Origin: Thermoplasmata archaeon
GTDB taxonomy: Archaea; Thermoplasmatota; Thermoplasmata; Lutacidiplasmatales; UBA184
NCBI GenBank assembly: GCA_028864975.1
Contig: JAGWLG010000034.1
Location: 1-38,957, forward strand
DNA length: 38,957 nucleotides
Direction: 5' to 3'
In this document: in pieces, positions 1 through 6,003 of the stretch
Layout: each line of letters begins with the position of its first letter
How positions within the stretch are numbered: position 1 is the first letter of the stretch
Made by a program: the position numbers and the translations under genes
Notes under the pieces: generated by a model
Database searches by the model: none
What the model saw: the letters and a program-made list of their open reading frames with translations, nothing else
Told to the model about the DNA's origin: nothing

Positions 1-645
1 GGGAACGCGGAGTACTTCGCGCGGAACCTCCCCCCTTCGGAGCACTGGCGGCTCTACTCCAGCTTCCCGAAGCGGACCGCGTTCCTGGACATCGAGACGA
101 CGGGGCTCTCGCCGCACCAGGGCATCGTCACCTGCGTCACCGTGCACGGCGGCGGGAAGACCCGGACCCTGGTCTACGGGGAGGACCTGGAAGAGCTGGG
201 CGCCCTCCTTCGACCCTTCGCTCTTCTGGTGACGTTCAACGGACGCGGGTTCGATGTGCCCTTCTTGGAGGTCCACCAGCCCGAGCTTCGTTTCCCTCCA
301 GCGCACGCGGACCTCCGTTGGCTCCTGCTTCGTTTGGGGCAGAAAGGGGGTCTCAAGATCATCGAGCGGAGGCTCGGGCTAGGCGACCGGACGGGCGTGG
401 AAGGGGTGGACGGCCTCGAGGCCGTGCGCCTGTGGGAATCGCACCGACGCGGCGTAAAGGGGGCCCTGGAGCGGTTGGTGGAGTACAACCGGAAGGATAC
501 GCAGAACCTCGAGCCCCTGATGGAGTACGCGACGCGGGAGATGGAGCGGCGACTCCTCCACAAGCATCGCCCAGAGGTCCTCCCTCAAGCGACCTCCGAG
601 GCCCGCCTCGCCCCGGTCGCCCGCTACCTGGCCGGCGGCCCCTGA
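1..645 (+). CDS. YprB-like RNase H-fold 3'-5' exonuclease, 3' part
   Basis: The frame is open at the window edge, so the N-terminus is missing; 214 residues are visible. They match the DEDD-type exonuclease fold of the YprB/RNase_H_2 family. The first acidic motif is FLDIETTGL (visible Asp30 and Glu32), the second is VTFNGRGFDVPFL (Asp85), and the third is YNRKDTQNL (Asp166). Family-typical sequence between them includes HADLRW and an LKIIERRLGL segment. These residues would bind two metal ions to cleave nucleic acid. The true start lies upstream of the window; the ATG-like codon at 142 falls after the first catalytic motif and cannot be the start. Threonine synthase follows on the same strand but is unrelated in function. 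The substrate (DNA or RNA) is not known for this family in archaea. Confidence 0.8.
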   Translation, partial: GNAEYFARNLPPSEHWRLYSSFPKRTAFLDIETTGLSPHQGIVTCVTVHGGGKTRTLVYGEDLEELGALLRPFALLVTFNGRGFDVPFLEVHQPELRFPPAHADLRWLLLRLGQKGGLKIIERRLGLGDRTGVEGVDGLEAVRLWESHRRGVKGALERLVEYNRKDTQNLEPLMEYATREMERRLLHKHRPEVLPQATSEARLAPVARYLAGGP

Positions 646-730
646 CCCCACGCCAGAGGTGACACGGCCGCCCGGAGGGGGTCGCGTCCCGGCCCCCCTT
701 CCTTCAAGTGCCGGAGGTGGTCCGCCCTCC

Positions 731-1879
731 GTGGTCTCCTTCCTTCGGGACCTGATCTGCCCCGCCTGCCGCCGGACGTTCGCGGACCGTCCGGCCCGGA
801 CGTTCTGCCAGGAGTGCGGGCGCACGCTGGTAGCCCGCTACGACCTCGAACAGGTCAAGGAGAAGATGACCCGCGACCGTCTCCGAGCGCGACCTCCGGA
901 CCTGAGGAGGTTCGAAGAGCTCCTCCCGATCCGAGAGGCACGCTCGCAGGTCTCCTTGGGCGAGATGGAGACGCCCGTCCTACGAGTGAACGACCCTGAG
1001 CTCGCCCCCCGCGGGGAGCTATGGGTGAAGTGCGACGGCTCTCTCCCCACCGGGACTTTCAAGGCGCGGGGGATGGCGATCGCCGTCTCGAAGGCGAAGG
1101 AGCTCGGACTCCAAAGCCTCTTCGTCCCGACCGCCGGGAACGCGGGGGCGGCGCTGGCAGCCTACGCAGCGCGGGGTTCCATGAAAGCCCTGGTCTTCAT
1201 GCCCCAAGGGGCCCCCGAGAGCGCTCAGCGCCAGGTGGAAGCCTACGGTGGAGAGCTTCGGACGGTCCCTGGCCACATCGGGGACGCCGCCCGCGTCGGC
1301 CGTGAGGAGGCGACGCGTCGCCGGGCCTTCGACGTCTCCACCCTGAGAGAGCCCTGGAGGGCCGAAGGGAAGAAGACCATGGGGCTCGAGATCTTCTGGC
1401 AGATGGGACGCGAAGGGATGCCTTCGGCCATCGTGTACCCCACCGGAGGCGGCACCGGCCTCGTTGGCATGCATCGGGCGTTCACCCAGCTCCGCGAGCT
1501 CGGATGGCTCGACCAGGTCCCTCGCCTCTACGCCGCGCAGAGCGAGGGTTGTGCCCCCGTGGTCGAGGCCCTCCGGCGGGGGGCCGAACAGGTCACTCCC
1601 GTCAAGGACCCCCGGACCGAGGCAGCCGGGCTCCGCGTCCCCTCCCCCTTCTCCAGCGAGGACATCTTGGGCGCGGTCCGTGCGACCCGCGGTGGCGGGG
1701 TCGCCGTCAAGGAAACCGCCATCGCCCCCGCCGCACGCCGATTCATGGCGGCGCACGGCATCTCCGTCGCCCGGGAGACCGGCACGGCTCTTGCAGGGCT
1801 CCGCCAGCTCCGTGAGGAGGGGGCGATCGACCCCCAGGAGCGTGTGCTGGTCTACAACACCGGGCTCTGGGTGGGGTAG
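731..1879 (+). CDS. thrC: Threonine synthase (PLP-dependent)
   Basis: This enzyme converts O-phospho-L-homoserine to L-threonine and phosphate, the last step of threonine synthesis. With the start used here it has 382 residues. An N-terminal zinc ribbon (CPAC and CQEC) precedes the fold-type II PLP domain. The PLP lysine is Lys111 in SLPTGTFKARG. Other marks are PTAGNAGAALAAYA after it, the phosphate-binding glycine loop YPTGGGTGL, and the C-terminal motif ARETGTALAGL. I chose GTG at 731 because GGAGGTGG lies about 10 nt upstream. A GTG at 659 would add 24 Pro/Gly-rich residues without a clear ribosome-binding site. Related PLP enzymes such as threonine dehydratase are less likely because of the zinc ribbon and the long linker before the lysine. 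Confidence 0.88.
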   Translation: MVSFLRDLICPACRRTFADRPARTFCQECGRTLVARYDLEQVKEKMTRDRLRARPPDLRRFEELLPIREARSQVSLGEMETPVLRVNDPELAPRGELWVKCDGSLPTGTFKARGMAIAVSKAKELGLQSLFVPTAGNAGAALAAYAARGSMKALVFMPQGAPESAQRQVEAYGGELRTVPGHIGDAARVGREEATRRRAFDVSTLREPWRAEGKKTMGLEIFWQMGREGMPSAIVYPTGGGTGLVGMHRAFTQLRELGWLDQVPRLYAAQSEGCAPVVEALRRGAEQVTPVKDPRTEAAGLRVPSPFSSEDILGAVRATRGGGVAVKETAIAPAARRFMAAHGISVARETGTALAGLRQLREEGAIDPQERVLVYNTGLWVG

Positions 1880-2147
1880 CTCGCTCGCCGCGCCCGACCC
1901 TGTCGGCCCAACCCCCCGGGTCCTAGAGGTGTCGAGACGATGCATTCCCCGCGGGAGCCTCACGTCCTCGAGAGCGGTCGGCCCCTTGGTGCCACACGCG
2001 AGAATGGAGGTCCCCCCAGGCCGACGCGCGGCCGCCCGAGGTCAAGGTGGGAGGAGGGACCTCCCGCCCGCGGCAGACCGCGCTCCCGCTTCGAGTGGAA
2101 CGTCGCCTTTTTAGAGGCCCCCTCGGCGTGATTCCTTCAGCAACGTC

Positions 2148-2861
2148 ATGGACGCCAAGGTCTGGACCGTAGGGGCCACGCTCTTCGCCCTGCTCTACTT
2201 GACGCTGGGTGTGCTCCTGGTCTGGAGCGCGCTCGTGGTCGCGCTGGTCCTGGCCGCCTGGGTCCTGGGCCTGGAGACGGAAGGCCCCGAGGGGCTCAAG
2301 TACGTCGAGCTCGAGCTTCGCCCCGCCCTCTCGTTCGTCGGCATCTTCGCGCTCTCGGTGGTGATCCTCGGGCCCCACTTCCCTCCGGTCCTGAGCACGA
2401 CCCTCTACCCCGTCCAGTACGCCTCCCCGATGTCGGTCCTCCGCAAGACCCCCGTGATGTTCTACTTCGCCCTGGTCCCTCTTCTCACGGGGAGCTTGAT
2501 GACGATGCACCAGCGCTTCCATCCGCTCGGGGGGATCCTGTACCAGACCCCGCCTTCCCCTTCGACGCGGGTGCACGTCCATCTCCACACCTCCAAGGCC
2601 GCCTCTCGATCCCGCGACGAGGAGGACGAGGAGGAGGGCGACGAGGAGGAGGAAGCTCCCCGGCCCCGCCACCATCACCACCGTCCTCTCGAGATCCGCC
2701 ACCGGCTCAAGGCCGCCCATCCCTGGAAGTCGACCTCCGCCAAGGGGTCCGACCACGAAGATGACGAGGAGGACGGGGAGGAGGAAGTGGTGCGACGACC
2801 CCTACGCCTCCGCCGACACCCCCACCGAGCCCTCCGCTCAAGCGACAGCGCGGAGCTCTGA
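2148..2861 (+). CDS. Four-helix membrane protein with acidic/His-rich tail
   Basis: Not recognised as a named family. The 237 residues split in two. Residues 1-130 hold about four hydrophobic segments, starting with WTVGATLFALLYLTLGVLLV and ending near FYFALVPLLTGSLMTM. Residues 140-237 form a charged, probably disordered cytoplasmic tail with an acidic run (DEEDEEEGDEEEE), a His cluster (RPRHHHHRP), a second acidic patch (EDDEEDGEEE) and a basic end. The acidic and histidine clusters could bind metal ions or basic partners, but this is inference. The ATG at 2148 has no clear Shine-Dalgarno; a T-rich stretch (CTTTTTAGA) about 40 bp upstream may be the promoter. Codon use is GC-rich like its neighbours. 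Confidence 0.65.
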   Translation: MDAKVWTVGATLFALLYLTLGVLLVWSALVVALVLAAWVLGLETEGPEGLKYVELELRPALSFVGIFALSVVILGPHFPPVLSTTLYPVQYASPMSVLRKTPVMFYFALVPLLTGSLMTMHQRFHPLGGILYQTPPSPSTRVHVHLHTSKAASRSRDEEDEEEGDEEEEAPRPRHHHHRPLEIRHRLKAAHPWKSTSAKGSDHEDDEEDGEEEVVRRPLRLRRHPHRALRSSDSAEL

Positions 2862-2891
2862 GCGCCGGGAGGAGACTCCCCGCCCTGGGGG

Positions 2892-3590
2892 TCACCTCCT
2901 CCATCGGGGTCGGTCCAGAGGGACGGACCGCCCCTCTGTGGACGTAGAAAGCGTCTCTCGCCTCGAAGGCCCTCGCCTCGAGGAATACGCCGCCCCGCTC
3001 CGAGGCGGGAAGCCTCCCCGCCGTGCCGTCGGGCCGGTCGCTCCCCTATCGGGGGGAACGGAGTAGGTGCGCGAACGAAGCGGTCCCCGCGTCGCCGGGA
3101 CCCATATCCCTAGGCCACCTGGGAGCGGGAAGACCTCACCGCGGGGGTTCGTGTACCGGGCGAACGCCTGGCGCTGGGGGGAGGGACTTCGAGGAAGTGT
3201 AAGAGCACGGACCGGGGGTCTCTGTCCGGCCACGTTCGGCAGACGATAATGCGTCGGGGCGTGGGCGGAGGGCAGCCAGACGCCGACCCCTCCGGGGATC
3301 GGGAGCACCACTCCAGGAACTTGGCCCGGCCCCCGCACGTTCAAGGCGGGCCGCGTCAGGCGTCGAGGGAGCGTGGGGATCGTCGCGAACCCCCCCAGCA
3401 TGAGCGCGAGCCCGGCGATGAGGCCGAGGGTGTTGTCCACCCCACCCACGAAGGTGCAACTTCCTCCCCCGGTCCCTGAGGCTCCCGAGCACTCGCTCCC
3501 CGAGGAGAAGAGCGTGAGGAGGACGAGGCCCACGCCTACGCCGAAGAGGCCGTAGGCGACTGCTGCCGCCACCCAATGCCGCAGCCTCAC
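2892..3590 (-). CDS. Two-helix membrane protein with repeated PGGxGxW motif
   Basis: A 232-residue protein of unknown function. Two transmembrane helices lie near the N-terminus (about residues 8-28 and 52-70). They are separated by a short loop with two cysteines (ECSGASG...GGSCTF) that could form a disulfide outside the cell. The rest is a basic, Pro/Arg-rich tail. The tail holds two copies of a motif, VLPIPGGVGVWLPSA and VFPLPGGLGIWVPAT, each followed by a Pro/Arg-rich stretch, so a unit of about 60 residues was duplicated. The GTG start at 3590 is supported by GGAAGGAGG a few bases upstream. Its 3' end is only 30 bp from the convergent gene ending at 2861. Confidence 0.55.
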   Translation of the reverse strand: MRLRHWVAAAVAYGLFGVGVGLVLLTLFSSGSECSGASGTGGGSCTFVGGVDNTLGLIAGLALMLGGFATIPTLPRRLTRPALNVRGPGQVPGVVLPIPGGVGVWLPSAHAPTHYRLPNVAGQRPPVRALTLPRSPSPQRQAFARYTNPRGEVFPLPGGLGIWVPATRGPLRSRTYSVPPDRGATGPTARRGGFPPRSGAAYSSRRGPSRRETLSTSTEGRSVPLDRPRWRR

Positions 3591-3802
3591 GTGGCGCCTC
3601 CTTCCTCGACCTTACACCCGCCGAGGAGATGACCGTACCGGCAACCTCGGTCACGGTCTCCGTCGCAGCCGTCTTCGTGCTTGACCTGACGTCGTAGGGG
3701 CGCTCAGGGCCCCCCCTGCGCGCCGTTCTGGCGCGTGGGGGGCACCCGTTCGAAAGTGGGAGGACGGGAAGGGGTTGGGCGCCGAGCGAGAACGCCTGAG
3801 GT

Positions 3803-4018
3803 TCAGGCGTTCTTCATCTTGGCCATCGCGACGTAGCCACCCTTGTCGAGGTAGTACATCGCGCCCTTCTCGCGTGTGAACTTCTCGGTCCCCACACGAG
3901 CCTTCTTACCGCGCTTGTTCCGGGCGGTGGGCGTCTTCCAGACGTACCCATCCTTCCCCAGATAGTACAGGTAGCCGTCCTCGCGCGAGACTTTCTCCTT
4001 GCCGATCCTCTTTCCCAT
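3803..4018 (-). CDS. Small two-repeat basic protein (71 aa)
   Basis: The 71 residues consist almost wholly of two copies of one motif: KEKVSREDGYLYYLGKDGYV and TEKFTREKGAMYYLDKGGYV, joined by a basic linker (TARNKRGKKARVG). Each copy has the pattern (E)K-x-(S/T)RE-x-G-x-(L/M)YYL-x-K-x-GYV. It looks like a small beta-rich, SH3-like or nucleic-acid-binding module used twice; that is inference. The excess of Lys/Arg and the absence of a signal peptide suggest a cytoplasmic, perhaps RNA- or DNA-associated protein. ATG at 4018 is the start. A TATA-like CAAATAG on the minus strand lies about 35-40 bp upstream, so the mRNA may have a very short leader. Confidence 0.65.
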   Translation of the reverse strand: MGKRIGKEKVSREDGYLYYLGKDGYVWKTPTARNKRGKKARVGTEKFTREKGAMYYLDKGGYVAMAKMKNA

Positions 4019-4359
4019 GGTCGTGGCCTCGGGAGCGGGATTCCTGTCGACCTATTTGACGGTCCCGGACCGCGTAACGGTGAGGCACTCGGCCCCCCCC
4101 AGCGGTCCAGAACAGGGGCCTAGCGGTGGCTTCTTGAGAAGCTGCGAGGCCCGTGGCAGCGTTCAAGGGAGCTCAGGGCAAGGTCCAGTGCGGCCTCCAG
4201 CGAAGGAGCGAGCACCTTCGGGAACGTAGCCATGTGAGAATACTCAAGTACTGAAATATTCTCATGTTGTCTCGAGGGAGGATCGGGATGGGCTTGCGAG
4301 CGTCCCGATCGCATCGAGCTCTCACGATCGGAGTCGGCGCCGTTATGGAGTGAGGACAC
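4019..4359. other. Intergenic region with a leaderless mini-ORF candidate
   Basis: There is no convincing long gene here. It holds the promoter of the 71-aa gene (about 4050-4062, minus strand) and an unusually A/T-rich patch at 4230-4268 containing a 30-bp dyad. A possible 37-codon minus-strand reading frame (4233 down to 4120, ATG start, first residues MATFPKVLAPSLEAAL) begins 25-26 bp from the TATA-like AATATTTC. That is the spacing expected for a leaderless archaeal mRNA. Its middle could form an amphipathic helix (LEAALDLALSSLERC). It may be a real microprotein, a gene remnant or chance. Confidence 0.3.
4235..4264. promoter_or_regulatory. 30-bp dyad, probable operator
   Basis: Perfect 8-bp arms TGAGAATA and TATTCTCA flank a 14-bp centre that itself contains AGTACT; 12 of 15 positions are symmetric overall. 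The patch is strikingly A/T-rich for this genome and overlaps a TATA-like AAATATT. It lies about 100 bp upstream of the coiled-coil gene (+) and directly upstream of the mini-ORF on the minus strand. A dimeric repressor or activator is the simplest reading. Confidence 0.5.
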
Positions 4360-4680
4360 ATGGTACGCTCAGCGGCAGGCGCGGCAATGGAGAAGGCCCC
4401 ATCCTGGTTCGAACGGATCCTCCTGCCTCAGCTCAGCGAGATCAAGGGCCAGCTGACCGCCTTGAACGCCAAGATGGACTCCCTGCGGAACGAGCTCAAG
4501 TCCGACATCGCCCGGGTGGACCAACGCGTGGACGGCCTGGAGAAGCGGATGGACGACCGGTTCTCCGGCATGGAAAAGAGGATGGAGGACCAGTTCTCGA
4601 ACCTCGAGAAGCGGCTCGACGTCGTCCGCGAGCTGGACGACCTCAAGACGCAGTTCGCCGAGTTCAGGGCCTCGCGTTGA
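4360..4680 (+). CDS. Coiled-coil protein
   Basis: A 106-residue protein of unknown function that is almost entirely coiled coil. After a short N-terminus (EKAPSWFERILLPQLSEIKG), residues 25-98 show heptad-like spacing of hydrophobics. A recurring unit (VDGLEKRMDDRF, FSGMEKRMEDQF, FSNLEKRLDVV) gives a near 11-residue repeat. No membrane segment or signal is present. It probably forms a homodimeric or trimeric rod, perhaps an adaptor or tether. Start ATG 4360 follows GGAGTGAGG; the ATG at 4387 (MEKAPSW) is an alternative. The 30-bp dyad upstream may control it. Confidence 0.6.
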   Translation: MVRSAAGAAMEKAPSWFERILLPQLSEIKGQLTALNAKMDSLRNELKSDIARVDQRVDGLEKRMDDRFSGMEKRMEDQFSNLEKRLDVVRELDDLKTQFAEFRASR

Positions 4681-4780
4681 CCGGCGGCAGCGCGAGGGTA
4701 GTGCTCGCGGCGATGCCCCCTCCCGGGCGTCGGTCACCCCGCGCGGATCCGGAACGGTCCATCCCGCGCCCTCGTGAAGA

Positions 4781-5443
4781 TCAGGCCGCCCCGCCGGCGC
4801 CCGCCGCCCCCGTCGCACGCATCGCCGAGCGGAGCCTGCGGTCCCAGTCGACCGGGATGGGCGTGCCATCCAGCTTCACCGACCCCCGCTTCAGCCCCAG
4901 GTCGACCAGCATCACGAGTCCGACCACGTCCTGTCGCAAGGCTTCGATCGCGCCGGTCACGTCCCCCCGGAGCCACATCGCCCCGATCCCTTCCCGCCCT
5001 CGGGTGAGCACCATCCCGATGTTCTCCTGGATCAGGCGCTCCACGGTCGGACGCGCACGGGCTTTCGCAGCGACGGACCGATAGATCTCGAGGACCGGCG
5101 CTGCCGAGAAGGAGAGCGCGGGGAGCTGGTAGCGGACGAACTCCTGCTCCAGCCCTTTGAGCTGGACGTTGAAGCGATCGAAGAGAACGAACCCCCGCCC
5201 CTCGACGACCCATCCCCCAAGAAGCGCGTAGGCCTGCCAGAGCGGCGGTGTCGCGTTCAGGACCGCCTGGCGCATACGGGGATGGGCGATCGCGTCCTCC
5301 CGAACGAACACCTTCGGTTCCTTCGGGGCATCGGACGAGACCAGCGAGAGGGCGTTGACGCGCAGGGCGTCCCCCTCCCCCTCCGTGAGCATCGAGAGCG
5401 CGACCCACGGGAGGACCTGGCGCGCTCGCCCAGAGGTCGCCAT
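4781..5443 (-). CDS. Conserved-looking protein of unknown function
   Basis: A 220-residue soluble protein I do not recognise. It has no signal peptide, membrane helix or cysteine motif. The sequence looks alpha/beta: a hydrophobic N-terminal helix (RQVLPWVALSMLTEGEG), a strand-rich middle (WVVEGRGFVLFDRFNVQLKG) and helices with charged faces (VERLIQENIGMVLTRGREG, DVTGAIEALRQDVVGLV). The ATG at 5443 is preferred: GAGGGG lies 10 nt upstream, within the end of the preceding gene. A TTG at 5461 would overlap that gene's stop codon. It is the third gene of a unit with the membrane protein (stop 5458) and the penicillin-acylase homologue, so a role linked to that membrane system is plausible but unproven. 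Confidence 0.55.
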   Translation of the reverse strand: MATSGRARQVLPWVALSMLTEGEGDALRVNALSLVSSDAPKEPKVFVREDAIAHPRMRQAVLNATPPLWQAYALLGGWVVEGRGFVLFDRFNVQLKGLEQEFVRYQLPALSFSAAPVLEIYRSVAAKARARPTVERLIQENIGMVLTRGREGIGAMWLRGDVTGAIEALRQDVVGLVMLVDLGLKRGSVKLDGTPIPVDWDRRLRSAMRATGAAGAGGAA

Positions 5444-5457
5444 CGCTCTCGTTCCCC

Positions 5458-6003
5458 TCAAACCTTCTCGACGGGAGCGACCAACGGAAGTGGCCGGATC
5501 TCATCCCAGAACCGCAGGCCTCCGGCCACCGTAAGCGATCCCAGGGCGGAGAGGACCCCCAGGAGCAGCGGGCCGACCAGGAAGGCCACCGTGGTGCTCC
5601 CTCCAAGATTGGAGGCGATGATGGCCGCGAGCTTGTCGCGGGGTCCCACCGGAAGCAGGAGGAGCTGGACTCCCCAGTATCCGAAGCCGAGGACGAACCC
5701 CACGAGGAGGGCCCACAGCCTTGAGCGCTTCCAGCCCACGACCCCCCATATCGAGAGGATGGGAAGTGCCGCCCACCATGCAGGGACGAGCACGACCAGC
5801 AAGAGCAGGGGTTGGCTGACCAGGACGAAGATCAGCAAGAGCAGGTAGAGATGGGATCGTTGGCGCCGGGTCTCTTCAGGGGAGGCGGAGGGCCTCTCTT
5901 CCCCCTTCTTGACCGCGGGAGCCACTTCGGGCCTCTCGCCCGGAGCTCCCGAGGGGGCAGCCTCCGGGGACCCGGGCAGGTCCGCTCGCTCTTCCTCGCT
6001 CAT
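5458..6003 (-). CDS. Membrane protein coupled to the penicillin-acylase gene
   Basis: A 181-residue protein of unknown family. Residues 1-45 are acidic, Pro/Ala/Glu-rich and probably disordered. Then come about four hydrophobic segments: LYLLLLIFVLVSQPLLLLVV, WWAALPILSIWGVVG, LWALLVGFVLGFGYWGVQLL and a Gly-rich TTVAFLVGPLLLGVLSALGS region. The ATG at 6003 overlaps the upstream stop codon as ATGA, which indicates translational coupling. A second ATG at 6018 would lie inside the upstream gene. The next gene begins 15 bp after this one ends. It may help to export, anchor or partner the hydrolase encoded first in the unit. Confidence 0.6.
   Translation of the reverse strand: MSEEERADLPGSPEAAPSGAPGERPEVAPAVKKGEERPSASPEETRRQRSHLYLLLLIFVLVSQPLLLLVVLVPAWWAALPILSIWGVVGWKRSRLWALLVGFVLGFGYWGVQLLLLPVGPRDKLAAIIASNLGGSTTVAFLVGPLLLGVLSALGSLTVAGGLRFWDEIRPLPLVAPVEKV

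Noticed and set aside
1019..1963. Minus-strand frame opposite threonine synthase
   Set aside because: Shadow of a clear enzyme gene, with low-complexity Arg/Gly-rich sequence.
4120..4359. Seventy-nine-codon minus-strand frame starting at GTG 4359
   Set aside because: The first half is Ser/Arg/His-rich and crosses the A/T-rich dyad; only the shorter frame from 4233 has promoter-like spacing.
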